Shown one piece after another: positions 25,176 to 33,931 of a stretch of DNA of 64,000 bases. Source of the DNA: TMED23 sp964566055 (GTDB taxonomy: Bacteria > Pseudomonadota > Alphaproteobacteria > Rhodospirillales > UBA2165); NCBI GenBank assembly GCA_964566055.1, contig CAZMHI010000015.1:1-64000 (forward strand). Reading direction: 5' to 3'. Every line of letters begins with the position of its first letter. Positions within the stretch are counted from its first letter, which is position 1. The notes under the pieces are model-generated. The model did not search any database. It worked only from the letters and a program-made list of their open reading frames with translations, and had not been told where the DNA came from. The translations under genes and the position numbers were made by a program.

Positions 25176-25316
25176 TTAGCTGCCCATTCTCAAGCGATAG
25201 AAGTAAGCTGCCGTAAAGCTGCACAGTACGATCAGACCAGATGTTGACCATGCCAGGACATCGAAAGTCGAGCTTAAAATCATTACCAAGACAAAAACGG
25301 TGAGAAGTATTTTCAT
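25176..25316 (-). CDS. 46-residue small membrane protein
   Basis: The ATG at 25316 is preceded by AGGAAGG at good spacing and opens a 46-codon frame, MKILLTVFVLVMILSSTFDV followed by LAWSTSGLIVLCSFTAAYFY and RLRMGS. It is nearly all hydrophobic, with two short membrane segments or one signal-like helix plus one helix. No family was recognised. It lies alone on the minus strand downstream of the DUF2189 gene and upstream of the fhlB-like operon. Confidence 0.55.
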   Translation of the reverse strand: MKILLTVFVLVMILSSTFDVLAWSTSGLIVLCSFTAAYFYRLRMGS

Positions 25317-25355
25317 TTTGATTGAGCCTTCCTGTACTTAAATTACCGGAATACC

Positions 25356-25377
25356 TGGCGCTTTCATTAAAGCGCCA
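25356..25377 (-). terminator. Hairpin after the DUF2189 gene
   Basis: A perfect 9-bp stem TGGCGCTTT/AAAGCGCCA has a 4-nt loop and lies 28 bp after the stop codon. Only a weak T-rich stretch follows, so termination is likely but not certain. Confidence 0.5.
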
Positions 25378-25404
25378 GATTATCCCGCTAACAGATTAGT
25401 CTGA

Positions 25405-26202
25405 TTAACAATCCACGATTTTGCGATACAGATGCCAGGTCGAGTGACCCAGTACCGGCAGGACAATGCAGAGGCCAACGAATGCCGGTAATGATCCAAC
25501 CAGCAGCGAAGAAGCGACAATCACACCCCAAACAGCCATGATCACCGGATTAGCAGCAACTGCTCTGATAGAAGTTTTAATCGCCGTTAAGACACTGACG
25601 TCAAGATCCAGCAGCATTGGGAATGAGACCACGCTAAAACTTAAAACCACAATGGCGAACAGGAATCCCACCGAGCAGCCGGCAATCATCATATCAATAC
25701 CTTGTTGTGTGGTCAGAATTTGAGTGGCGAATCCGATATAAGATTCCGGAACCGTATCACCGAAATTGTGCTGATAGATTAATTGTGCAGCATAAAGCCA
25801 GGCAAAATAAATCACCATCAAAATAATGCCAAGCAGTGCAATGGCGCTTATCGAATGAGATTTAAAGACCAAAAAGGCATTCGTTCTGGAGGTAAAGCGG
25901 CCAAATTCCCGGCGCCGGCTCAGTTCATACATACCAGTTGCGGCTAGCGGACCTAAAATGGTGTAGCCGGCTAGTAATGGAAATATGAACGGCAGCAAAT
26001 CAAGTTCGCCATAGATGCCGGCAATTCCGAAGGTAACGATCGGATAAATAATCGCCAAAAAGAAAAAATGTGTCGGCATAGCATTAAAATCCGAGAGGCC
26101 TTTGGAAATAGCATCCACAAGATCCGTCAAGGATATCTGGCGGATTTCAGGATGATCAGTTCGTGTTTCTCTTGCTGTGATGGGAATATTGGCAGTTGTC
26201 AT
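25405..26202 (-). CDS. DUF2189 family integral membrane protein
   Basis: The 265-aa protein has about six membrane helices, beginning at residues 46-65 (THFFFLAIIYPIVTFGIAGIY). The family features LPFIFPLLAGYTILGPLAATGMYELSRRRE and FLVFKSHSISAIALLGIIL are present, and a second repeat-like block occurs in SVLTAIKTSIRAVAANPVIMAVWG. The function of the family is unknown, but members are frequent near respiratory oxidase genes. Here it diverges from the cox operon. Confidence 0.8.
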   Translation of the reverse strand: MTTANIPITARETRTDHPEIRQISLTDLVDAISKGLSDFNAMPTHFFFLAIIYPIVTFGIAGIYGELDLLPFIFPLLAGYTILGPLAATGMYELSRRREFGRFTSRTNAFLVFKSHSISAIALLGIILMVIYFAWLYAAQLIYQHNFGDTVPESYIGFATQILTTQQGIDMMIAGCSVGFLFAIVVLSFSVVSFPMLLDLDVSVLTAIKTSIRAVAANPVIMAVWGVIVASSLLVGSLPAFVGLCIVLPVLGHSTWHLYRKIVDC

Positions 26203-26611
26203 TGCATTTACTCCTGAACATTAGTTCCAGGACCGCAATCACATTTTAGGCATCCATAGTTCTGTTAGTCTGGGGCGCTAATTTACGAAAATTGCAGTCC
26301 ATAACATAACTCAACTAAGTGTCACTATACGCGAGATAAATAATTGTTGCAATTGACTCTTAGATTCATGGTAGGATAGTTTCAATTCAAGCAAGCAATT
26401 CGAACGTTTGCTTATTGGGGAATAGGGGTCGGCAGATCGGGAATAATTCTTAGAGAAACTGACAACGGGCGATTATAAAAATTTCAAAATTGCACGTTTT
26501 TTCGAAAATCGATAAGTCGCAACATCAGAGTAAAAAAAGGCAGAGTAAAAAAACAGAATAGTAAATACAGTAAAATAGTCAGTTTCTTTTGTTCGATCTC
26601 CAGTCATTTAG
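26203..26611. other. Divergent AT-rich intergenic region upstream of coxM
   Basis: These 409 bp between the DUF2189 gene and the oxidase operon are AT-rich with A-runs (26530-26560). A possible TTGACT (26353) with GATAGT 16 nt downstream could be a sigma70 promoter for the plus strand. I found no FNR-type TTGA(T/C)-N4-(A/G)TCAA box or sigma54 promoter. No gene is seen. Confidence 0.3.
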
Positions 26612-27514
26612 GTGAAGGATGAATTCAGTATGGTTCTGGCAATAGTACTTGTTTTATTAGCAGTAGGCTCAGTCATTTTTCATTTCTGGAGTCCGTGGTG
26701 GTTTACGCCGCTCGCTTCTAACTGGGGCTCGATGGATGACGCCATCAACATTACCTTTGCGATCACCGGTGTCGCCTATGTCGCCATTATTTTGTTTATG
26801 GCATATTGCATTTATAAATACCGCCACCGCGAAGATCGCCGGGCGGATTACGAACCGGAAAACAGCAAGCTTGAATGGTGGCTCACCTGGGTAACGGCGG
26901 CTGGTGTTGTCGGCTTGTTAACCCCAGGTTTGATTGCCTGGAACGATTTTGTCACCGTACCGGAAGATGCTACCGAGTTTGAAGTTGTTGGCAGTCAATG
27001 GGAATGGAAATACCGTTTGCCCGGTAAAGACGGTAAGCTCGGTACCTCAAGTATTAAACTGATTAATGACGACAATCCGTTCGGTCTCAATCCGAAAGAT
27101 CCCCATAGTAAAGATGACATCTTGATCGAAGGGGAAGATTTGCATCTGCCGCTTAACATACCGATCAAAATGCTGTTGCGATCGACCGACGTTTTACACG
27201 ATTTTTATGTGCCTCAGTTCCGCGCCAAAATGGATTTGGTGCCGGGTATGGTGACGTTTTTCTGGATGACGACAACAAAAACCGGAACTTTTGACATCCT
27301 TTGTGCAGAGCTGTGTGGTGTCGGTCATCATGCCATGCGTGGTTCCGTGGTTGTCGATGACAAAGCTGCCTACCAGAAGTGGCTGAGTGGTCAACAAACT
27401 TTCGCGGCACTATATCCAAAGGCGGCAGCCGGTGCGAATCAAACAGCTGAAAATGATAGCAAAACCAAGGTTGTTCATACCGCCAGCAAACAAAATAACG
27501 AAGAGGGCAAATAA
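26612..27514 (+). CDS. coxM: Cytochrome c oxidase subunit II (CoxM type)
   Basis: Subunit II accepts electrons from cytochrome c at its CuA site. All CuA ligands are present: H196 (STDVLHDF), C231, E233, C235, H239 and M242 (CAELCGVGHHAM), with the aromatic entry patch SQWEWKY at about 129. Three N-terminal hydrophobic helices are predicted (about 7-25, 45-66, 90-108). The frame opens with GTG at 26612. The ATG at 26630, with AAGGA upstream, is a reasonable alternative start. Gene order II-I-III-III-IV matches coxMNOP of Bradyrhizobium. Confidence 0.9.
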   Translation: MKDEFSMVLAIVLVLLAVGSVIFHFWSPWWFTPLASNWGSMDDAINITFAITGVAYVAIILFMAYCIYKYRHREDRRADYEPENSKLEWWLTWVTAAGVVGLLTPGLIAWNDFVTVPEDATEFEVVGSQWEWKYRLPGKDGKLGTSSIKLINDDNPFGLNPKDPHSKDDILIEGEDLHLPLNIPIKMLLRSTDVLHDFYVPQFRAKMDLVPGMVTFFWMTTTKTGTFDILCAELCGVGHHAMRGSVVVDDKAAYQKWLSGQQTFAALYPKAAAGANQTAENDSKTKVVHTASKQNNEEGK

Positions 27515-29326
27515 ATGAGTAACGGTATGCTCGAGGAAACCCAAGTAGTCCCGTTGGCGGAAGTCGAAGAGGTCGATCTCTATCACGCCCATCATTGGAT
27601 TACCAAATATGTCTTTTGTCAGGACGCCAAGGTCATCGCTATTCAGTATTCAGCGACGGCGATTCTGATCGGGCTCGTCGGCTTAGTGTTGTCGTGGATG
27701 ATGCGGCTGCAGCTGGGCTTTCCAGAGGTGTTCGAATTCATTGATGAGGAAGCCTATTATCAGTACGTAACCATGCACGGCATGATTATGGTGATTTATT
27801 TGCTGACGGCGCTATTCCTGGGCGGTTTTGGCAACTACTTGATCCCCCTAATGGTCGGCGCCCGCGACATGGTCTTTCCCTATATGAACATGCTCAGCTT
27901 TTGGGTTTATCTGTTGGCCGTGCTCGTATTGGCGGTCAGCTTTTTCGTGCCTGGAGGCGCTTCCGGCGCCGGTTGGACGCTCTATCCACCGCAAGCCATA
28001 TCCGAAGGCACGCCTGGAATTGATGGTGGCATTATCTTGATGCTGATCTCGTTGGTATTGTTCATTATCGGTTTTACCATGGGCGGTCTCAACTATGTGG
28101 TAACCGTACTGCAAGCCCGGGCGCGCGGCATGACCCTGATGCGTATGCCATTGACCGTCTGGGGTATTTTTACCGCTACCATATTAGCACTTCTTGCTTT
28201 CCCAGCACTTTTCGTCGCCGGCGTTATGATGCTGTTGGATCGCGTTATCGGTACTAGTTTCTTTATGCCGGAAATGATTGTACAAGGCGAAATGACCAGC
28301 CATGAAAATGGCAGTCCGCTCTTATTCCAGCACTTGTTCTGGTTCTTTGGACATCCCGAAGTTTACATCGTGGCCCTGCCGGCCTTTGGCGTGGTTTCAG
28401 ATATCATCAGCACCCACGCCCGCAAAAATATCTTCGGCTATCGAATGATGGTCTGGGCTATCGTGGCCATTGGCGGCCTGAGCTTTATCGTTTGGGCACA
28501 CCATATGTATGTCAGTGGCATGAACCCGTATTTCGGTTTCTTCTTTGCCACCACGACCCTCATTATTGCGGTGCCGACAGCACTTAAGATGTATAATTGG
28601 GTGCTGACACTTTGGAAGGGCAACATTCACCTCACCATTCCAATGTTGTTCTGTGTCGCCTTTATTCTTACCTTTTTGAACGGTGGCATCACCGGATTGT
28701 TTCTTGGCAATGTGATCGTCGATATTCCGTTATCAGATACGATGTTTGTCGTTGCGCATTTCCATATGGTGATGGGCATAGCGCCGGTCCTGGTAATCTT
28801 CGCCGCCATTTACCATTGGTTCCCGAAAATGTCGGGGCGCATGCTGCATGAGGGCTGGGGACAATTCCATTTCTGGGTCACTTTCCTCGGCAGCTACCTG
28901 ATTTATTTCCCGATGCATTATCTTGGCTTTATCGGCGTGCCGCGCCGCTATTTCGAGATCGGTGAAACGGCCTTTGTGCCGCCCTCTGCGGCGACGCTCA
29001 ACGAGTTTATCACCGTTGTGGTGTTGCTCGTCGGCTTTGCTCAAGTGGTGTTTATGGCCAATATTATTATCAGCATTTTTAAAGGCAAACCTTCGGGCGA
29101 CAATCCTTGGAATGCGACATCGCTTGAGTGGCAAACGGCAACCACGCCGCCCGGTCATGGCAACTTTGGCGACGAATTACCTGTCGTTTACCGTTGGGCC
29201 TATGCCTACAGCGTACCTGGTGTTGAAGCGGATTTCGTGCCGCAAAATATGCCGCCGGATCAAGTGAAACGAACTGATTCAGCGACTGGTGCGGTTGCCG
29301 AAGACCCGCCCGAGCTTCATCATTAG
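27515..29326 (+). CDS. coxN: Cytochrome c oxidase subunit I (CoxN type)
   Basis: This is the catalytic subunit with heme a, heme a3 and CuB. In the 603-aa protein, CuB ligands H280 (GHPEVY), H329 and H330 (WAHHMY), heme a3 ligand H415 and heme a ligand H417 (VVAHFHMVM) are all present. Y284 is the cross-linking Tyr, and E282 of GHPEVY indicates an A1-type D-channel. GARDM and the Lys in TTLIIAVPTALKM fit the D- and K-channels. It begins right after coxM. Confidence 0.95.
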   Translation: MSNGMLEETQVVPLAEVEEVDLYHAHHWITKYVFCQDAKVIAIQYSATAILIGLVGLVLSWMMRLQLGFPEVFEFIDEEAYYQYVTMHGMIMVIYLLTALFLGGFGNYLIPLMVGARDMVFPYMNMLSFWVYLLAVLVLAVSFFVPGGASGAGWTLYPPQAISEGTPGIDGGIILMLISLVLFIIGFTMGGLNYVVTVLQARARGMTLMRMPLTVWGIFTATILALLAFPALFVAGVMMLLDRVIGTSFFMPEMIVQGEMTSHENGSPLLFQHLFWFFGHPEVYIVALPAFGVVSDIISTHARKNIFGYRMMVWAIVAIGGLSFIVWAHHMYVSGMNPYFGFFFATTTLIIAVPTALKMYNWVLTLWKGNIHLTIPMLFCVAFILTFLNGGITGLFLGNVIVDIPLSDTMFVVAHFHMVMGIAPVLVIFAAIYHWFPKMSGRMLHEGWGQFHFWVTFLGSYLIYFPMHYLGFIGVPRRYFEIGETAFVPPSAATLNEFITVVVLLVGFAQVVFMANIIISIFKGKPSGDNPWNATSLEWQTATTPPGHGNFGDELPVVYRWAYAYSVPGVEADFVPQNMPPDQVKRTDSATGAVAEDPPELHH

Positions 29327-29350
29327 CGTTGAAACGGAGATCATAATCCC

Positions 29351-29968
29351 ATGAGCCTTTTCCATGAAATGACCAAGAAACCCTGGCTCGGTGATTCACC
29401 TGAGGGCGAAGGTGCGCAAGACGTTGGCGCGTTTTTCCTGCCACACGGAAAAGTCGGCCTTCGCGTGTTCCTGGTGGTGGTTACGGTGATTTTCACGTTG
29501 ATGACCATTGCCTATGCGGACCGGATGTTATTTGCCAATTGGCTGGCGATGCCGGAACCGTGGGTGCTGTGGCTGAATACAGCACTTTTGATAGCCAGCT
29601 CTGTCGCTATGCATGTAGCGCGTAGTGGCGCTCAGCAGGACAATATTGGCCGGGTGCGAGATGGTCTAATTTGGGGCGGTGTACTCACTTTCGCCTTTCT
29701 GACCGGGCAATTGTATGTTTGGCAGCAATTGGTCGATCTCGGCTACTACGCCAGCACAAATACAGCCAATGCGTTCTTTTACCTGTTGACTGCTGTCCAC
29801 GGCCTTCACATGGCAGGCGGGCTGGTTGCGTGGTGGCGGAGTTTTTCGAGAATGCGGCGCGGTGCATTGGCTGCCGATCTGCGTCTCAGCGTCGAGTTAT
29901 GCACGACCTATTGGCATTATCTATTACTGATTTGGCTGGTTTTATTCGCCCTACTTTTGATGACTTAA
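29351..29968 (+). CDS. coxO: Cytochrome c oxidase subunit III paralogue (CoxO type)
   Basis: The 205-aa membrane protein has five helices after a 35-residue soluble N-terminus. It carries the subunit III features YASTNTANAFFYLLTAVHGLHMAGGLVAWWR and a final CTTYWHYLLLIWLVLFALL. It is shorter than the following subunit III. The two in tandem correspond to the CoxO/CoxP pair of alternative oxidases. Confidence 0.82.
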   Translation: MSLFHEMTKKPWLGDSPEGEGAQDVGAFFLPHGKVGLRVFLVVVTVIFTLMTIAYADRMLFANWLAMPEPWVLWLNTALLIASSVAMHVARSGAQQDNIGRVRDGLIWGGVLTFAFLTGQLYVWQQLVDLGYYASTNTANAFFYLLTAVHGLHMAGGLVAWWRSFSRMRRGALAADLRLSVELCTTYWHYLLLIWLVLFALLLMT

Positions 29969-29983
29969 TAAGGATTAGAAAAT

Positions 29984-30709
29984 ATGGCGCCTCAAGATAG
30001 TAGTACTAGCGTGGCCACACCACCTGAGTTAGCCCCGGGATTTGCCGGCATTGCCGAAGATTGGGCTTCCGATCAGCGCACGTTTAAAAATGTGCCCTGG
30101 GGCAAGGCGATGATGTGGATATTCCTGCTCAGCGATACCTTCATTTTTTCCAGTTTCCTGGTTTCTTACATGACCGTGCGAATGTCGACCACGGTGGACT
30201 GGCCAAATGCGAGTGAGGTTTTTGCTCTGTCGTTCGGCGGCGAGCCGATCCCACTCATTCTCATTGCGATCATGACTTTTATTCTGATCACCAGTAGCGG
30301 CACAATGGTGTTGGCAGTCAATTACGGCTACCGCAAAGACAAAGCCAAAACGGCATTTTATCTGTTAATTACCGCGCTGTTTGGCGCCACCTTCGTCGGT
30401 ATGCAAGCCTTCGAATGGACCAAACTGATTGAAGACGGTGTCCGGCCCTGGGGCAATCCGATGGGCGCCTCTCAGTTCGGCTCTTCCTTTTTCATGATCA
30501 CCGGATTTCACGGCTTTCATGTCTCGGTCGGGGTGTTGTTCTTGATATTGGTGGCTCGCAAAGTGTGGCGAGGGGATTACGATGTCGAGAAGAAAGGCTT
30601 CTTTACCAGCCGTAAAGGCCGCTACGAGATTGTTGAGACGATGGGCCTCTATTGGCATTTCGTTGATCTGGTTTGGGTTTTCATCTTCGCATTCTTTTAT
30701 CTTTGGTAG
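29984..30709 (+). CDS. coxP: Cytochrome c oxidase subunit III (CoxP type)
   Basis: The 241-aa membrane protein contains the subunit III motifs GKAMMWIFLLSDTFIFSSFLVSY, QFGSSFFMITGFHGFHVSVGVLFL and ETMGLYWHFVDLVWVFIFAFFYLW. The Glu in VGMQAFEWTKL is in the position expected of the family. It sits 15 bp after coxO in the same operon. Confidence 0.88.
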   Translation: MAPQDSSTSVATPPELAPGFAGIAEDWASDQRTFKNVPWGKAMMWIFLLSDTFIFSSFLVSYMTVRMSTTVDWPNASEVFALSFGGEPIPLILIAIMTFILITSSGTMVLAVNYGYRKDKAKTAFYLLITALFGATFVGMQAFEWTKLIEDGVRPWGNPMGASQFGSSFFMITGFHGFHVSVGVLFLILVARKVWRGDYDVEKKGFFTSRKGRYEIVETMGLYWHFVDLVWVFIFAFFYLW

Positions 30710-30718
30710 GAGTAACAA

Positions 30719-31042
30719 ATGGCACACGCAGAAGGTCAACAACATCCGCTAGGTGTTTATATTAAAGTCTGGGGCTGGCTATTTGTCCTCAGCACATTCT
30801 CCTATTTGGTCGATTATTTCCAGGTCCAGGGCTATCTGAGATGGTCACTGATTCTCATTTTTATGTTTTTGAAAGCCGGATTAATTATCGCCATCTTCAT
30901 GCATATTAAATGGGAACGGATGGCGCTGAGTTTTGCAATTTTGGGACCGCCAGCAGTATTGTTGGTTTTGATCGGCATTATGGTGATTGAATCCGATTAT
31001 ACCTTCCTGACGCGGGGTTTATTTTTTGGTGCTGGTTCGTAA
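30719..31042 (+). CDS. Cytochrome c oxidase subunit IV
   Basis: The 107-aa protein has three membrane helices (about 13-33, 40-62, 67-92) and the prokaryotic COX4 pattern HPLGVYIKVWGWLFVLSTFSYLVDY...LKAGLIIAIFMHIKWERMAL. It follows coxP by 9 bp. Its likely role is assembly or stabilisation of the oxidase complex. Confidence 0.8.
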   Translation: MAHAEGQQHPLGVYIKVWGWLFVLSTFSYLVDYFQVQGYLRWSLILIFMFLKAGLIIAIFMHIKWERMALSFAILGPPAVLLVLIGIMVIESDYTFLTRGLFFGAGS

Positions 31043-31053
31043 TTGAGAAAATT

Positions 31054-31440
31054 ATGCGTTACCTGTTGCTAGTGACTGCAATGTTTTTCGGGACTGTAGC
31101 TCCCCTGTCTTCCGCTTATGCTCATTTTGGTTTAGCTGGGGATGATGAAATTGGTCATGGGCTATTCATTGGTTATTGCGTGTTATTGATTGGCTTGGTG
31201 ACATTTATCATCTATCGGAAATGGATCCGGTCTACCGAAAATCCTGAACAGCGCGATTTAAAACGAAATTTGAGAGAGCTTCAGCGAGCCCAGACCTCCT
31301 GTAAAACACAGTTGCAAAATGCTATAGACTACCCAAATGAGTGCGGGTTAAGCGATGCCGAACGTAAAGAGCGTGAACAATCCATCACTTTAATGCAGCA
31401 CCAAATCGAAGAAGCGGAAGCGCATCTCGCGGCGGCCTAA
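31054..31440 (+). CDS. Small membrane-anchored coiled-coil protein, function unknown
   Basis: The 128-aa product has a signal peptide (cleavage near AYA-HF, residue 24), one membrane helix (about 38-56, LFIGYCVLLIGLVTFIIY) and a polar helical C-terminus with two Cys (TSCKTQ, ECGLS). It is 11 bp behind the subunit IV gene, so it belongs to the oxidase operon and may be an accessory factor. No family was recognised. Confidence 0.55.
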   Translation: MRYLLLVTAMFFGTVAPLSSAYAHFGLAGDDEIGHGLFIGYCVLLIGLVTFIIYRKWIRSTENPEQRDLKRNLRELQRAQTSCKTQLQNAIDYPNECGLSDAERKEREQSITLMQHQIEEAEAHLAAA

Positions 31441-31455
31441 GCTTTCAATGAAAAT

Positions 31456-32415
31456 TCAATTTTCACGCCGCCACGTTCCCGGCGGTGAACCGAACTCGCG
31501 TTTAAAAGCACGCGTAAAAGCGGCCTCGGACTCGTAGCCCACATTGACAGATATTTCGGCCAGCGAAGCCGGCGTGCTGCGCAGTTCCTGAGCCGCCACC
31601 TGCATACGCCATTTCGTAATATACTGTTTTGGCGTGCTGCCGATTATTTTGGTAAATCGATCAGCAAAGGCTGAACGGGATAAACCGACTTCACGGCCAA
31701 GTTCTTCGACACTCCAATCCCGCCCGACGGCATTGTGGATAAAAGCCAAGGCGCGCGAAACATATTGATCTTTCAAGCCGTTTAACCAGCCCGTTTGATC
31801 CGGTGGCAAGTTGTCAGCATATTGGCGCACCGCTTCAACAAAAAGCAGTTCCGACATCTTAGCCAGGACAGTTTCTGAGCCGGCACGCCCATTGGCCACC
31901 TCATCCGCCGCATATTGGAACGTAGACCTGATCCATTCTGAAGCGCCATCCTGTTCAATTTTTAGCCGCAGGGCGCGGGGCAGGGTGTTGAAAATCGGAT
32001 TGCCGTCTGCTTTAGCGCAGCCAAGAAAACCGCAAATTAATTTGGTGGGAGCACCGCCTCCGCCCATTTCTATGGCAGCCAAACCATCGCCATCAGGGGC
32101 GCGTATAACCTCTGCTGCAGGACGCGGAGGCAGATCCAGGTCACTGCCCATCAGGTGAAAGTCATTACGCGGGAATAGCACCACTTCGCCGGCGTTTAAT
32201 TCAAAGGGTGCTTCATTGCCGACCTGGACGTTAAGCTGGCCTTCCAGCACATAATGATAAAAAACGATATGTGCTGTGGGACCTAAAAAAGGCGAGCAAT
32301 ATTCAGGTGATACTTGTGCGGCCAGACACCAGGGTGCGGTAAAATCGGCGTGCAAAAACACGCCGCCTGTAAGACGCGCAACTCTCAAAACATCAGATAA
32401 TGCATCCATTTTCAC
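31456..32415 (-). CDS. AraC-family transcriptional regulator with cupin sensor
   Basis: The 319-aa protein has an N-terminal cupin-like domain (about 40-190, with HYVLEGQLNVQVGNEAPFELNAGEVVLFPRNDFH) and a C-terminal AraC double helix-turn-helix (about 220-319: SVEELGREVGLSRSAFADRFTKIIGSTPKQYITKWRM, then ISVNVGYESEAAFTRAFKREFGSPPGTWR). It diverges from the diiron protein gene, which is its most likely target. Two TGATCA palindromes lie between them. Confidence 0.88.
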   Translation of the reverse strand: MKMDALSDVLRVARLTGGVFLHADFTAPWCLAAQVSPEYCSPFLGPTAHIVFYHYVLEGQLNVQVGNEAPFELNAGEVVLFPRNDFHLMGSDLDLPPRPAAEVIRAPDGDGLAAIEMGGGGAPTKLICGFLGCAKADGNPIFNTLPRALRLKIEQDGASEWIRSTFQYAADEVANGRAGSETVLAKMSELLFVEAVRQYADNLPPDQTGWLNGLKDQYVSRALAFIHNAVGRDWSVEELGREVGLSRSAFADRFTKIIGSTPKQYITKWRMQVAAQELRSTPASLAEISVNVGYESEAAFTRAFKREFGSPPGTWRREN

Positions 32416-32437
32416 AGATTCCCTAAATTCGGCGTTT

Positions 32438-32464
32438 TGATCAATTCTCCCGGCGGCCTGATCA
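32438..32464. promoter_or_regulatory. Paired TGATCA sites between AraC regulator and diiron gene
   Basis: Two TGATCA palindromes (32438-32443, extended to TTGATCAA, and 32459-32464) have centres exactly 21 bp apart, two helical turns. That is the spacing expected for a dimeric operator on one DNA face. They lie just upstream of the AraC-family gene start. Confidence 0.45.
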
Positions 32465-32578
32465 TAGACGGTTTAGCGGCAAAATTCTATCTATTCGCCT
32501 AACTCGCGAACATGCCTCGAAACGATTTCGGGAACGGAGTTAAAACTTAAAATTAAAACTTTGGATAGGAGAATTAAA

Positions 32579-33505
32579 ATGGACGGACATATCACCACTG
32601 CAACAGAACGCTACGGACGCTGCATAGAATCATCAAAGCGCGTGCGCTGGGACATTGAAGAAGATGTCATTCGGGGCCGCAAATTTGAAACTTCAGAAAA
32701 ATTCTTGCCGGACGGGCTGTCGTTGATTGAAGAGTTTGAATGTCTTTTACCGGACGAAAAAATAGTCGTCAGTCAAATTCAAGGCCGCACTTACGCCAAT
32801 GTTTTTGGCTTGGTGGAGCGTTTCATCAATGCGAAAATTTTGGAACTGAGCCGTGATCATTGGCTCGGCGATCAAGTTGCTCTCGAAGCGATGATTCGCT
32901 TTAGTGATGAAGAATTGAAGCATCAGGAATTGTTTCGCCGCATCGAACGGATGACCGGTGAGGTGATGCCGGAGGGTTATAAATTCGTACCCCAGCCGGA
33001 TGAAGTTGCCGGTGCCGTATTGGGTATGAGTGATTGGGCCGTACTTGCGCTGACCCTTGATATCGAGTTGTTTACGCAACTTCATTACCGGGAAAGCATT
33101 GATCCGGATGTCGCACTTTCACCGCTATTCAAGGATGTTTTTCTCTTTCATTGGAAAGAGGAAAGCCAGCACGCCATCATCGATGAACTGGAATGGCGGC
33201 GCCACGATGCCCAATTGACCGACGATCAACGCAGCAAAGGCGTTTCAGAGTTCATTCAGCTTGTCGCCGCGGTCGATGGCATTCTTGTCGCCCAGGCAGC
33301 TGAAGACGCCAGATACTTGGTCGAAATCAGCAAACGGCCATTCTCGGCGGAAGATAATGTCGATATCGAGGCGGCTTTTCTGAAAGCCTATCGCTGGCAA
33401 TATATTTTCTCCGGCGCTCAGCATCCGCACTTTGCTGAAGTACTTGGCGACTTAACCACAGAAGACCATCGTCAGGAAATCGGAGATGCGCTGGCATCAT
33501 TTTAA
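32579..33505 (+). CDS. Ferritin-like diiron protein, function unknown
   Basis: The 308-aa helical protein (ATG at 32579 with AGGAGA upstream; the earlier TTG has no ribosome site) carries diiron-type Glu/His pairs: VERFINAK, SDEELKHQELF (E-x-x-H), DIELFTQLHYRESID and WKEESQHAIIDELEWR (E-x-x-H). These four helices match the ferritin-like/oxygenase fold, so iron-dependent oxidation or storage chemistry is likely, but the substrate is unknown. It is divergent from the AraC regulator. Confidence 0.7.
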   Translation: MDGHITTATERYGRCIESSKRVRWDIEEDVIRGRKFETSEKFLPDGLSLIEEFECLLPDEKIVVSQIQGRTYANVFGLVERFINAKILELSRDHWLGDQVALEAMIRFSDEELKHQELFRRIERMTGEVMPEGYKFVPQPDEVAGAVLGMSDWAVLALTLDIELFTQLHYRESIDPDVALSPLFKDVFLFHWKEESQHAIIDELEWRRHDAQLTDDQRSKGVSEFIQLVAAVDGILVAQAAEDARYLVEISKRPFSAEDNVDIEAAFLKAYRWQYIFSGAQHPHFAEVLGDLTTEDHRQEIGDALASF

Positions 33506-33518
33506 AAAGGTAAAAAAT

Positions 33519-33549
33519 CGTTGGCCGGTAAATATAACGCCGGCCAGCG
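33519..33549 (+). terminator. Hairpin between diiron gene and DUF1127 gene
   Basis: CGTTGGCCGG pairs with CCGGCCAGCG (10 bp including one G·T wobble) around an 11-nt AT-rich loop. There is no T tract, so its role could be termination or 5' UTR structure of the DUF1127 gene. Confidence 0.45.
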
Positions 33550-33573
33550 AGTTACCCTTAAAAGAGGATTAGA

Positions 33574-33801
33574 GTGATGAAATCGGTGATAACAATTAAT
33601 TCATATCAGGAAATTAAGAGTAAATTTAGCTTATCATCCCTATTGGCAGCTTTTATTGCGCCATTTTCCGCCTTGGGTAAGCTTTCTGAGACTCAACAAA
33701 AGCTCGCCCAATTTAGCGAATTGAACAATCGCACTTTAGCCGATATCGGTTTAACACCGTGCGCGAGCTATGGTATCAGCCGGCCACGGTATTGGGTTTA
33801 G
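33574..33801 (+). CDS. DUF1127 family small protein
   Basis: The 75-aa product ends with the DUF1127 pattern FSELNNRTLADIGLTPCASYGISRPRYW, which resembles the short Arg-rich regulators (CcaF1/YjiS type) of alphaproteobacteria. The N-terminal half is polar and hydrophobic-mixed. In Rhodobacter such proteins bind RNA and affect stress responses; a similar role here is inferred. Confidence 0.65.
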   Translation: MMKSVITINSYQEIKSKFSLSSLLAAFIAPFSALGKLSETQQKLAQFSELNNRTLADIGLTPCASYGISRPRYWV

Positions 33802-33852
33802 TATCAAGATACGCTGATACTCTGACACGCTTGAGCATAAACTGAACCAAGT

Positions 33853-33866
33853 TTGACCCTTATCAA
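33853..33866 (+). promoter_or_regulatory. FNR/FixK-type box upstream of the Cys-rich gene
   Basis: TTGACCCTTATCAA is TTGAC-N4-ATCAA, one base from the symmetric Crp/Fnr-family consensus TTGAT-N4-ATCAA. It is centred about 72 nt upstream of the ATG at 33932, a plausible activating position. It implies oxygen or nitric-oxide control. Confidence 0.55.
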
Positions 33867-33931
33867 TGATAAATACGACAATTTGCTGTAGTTTTTTGTT
33901 ATCAATTCGAGAACTTTAGGAACTTAAAATA

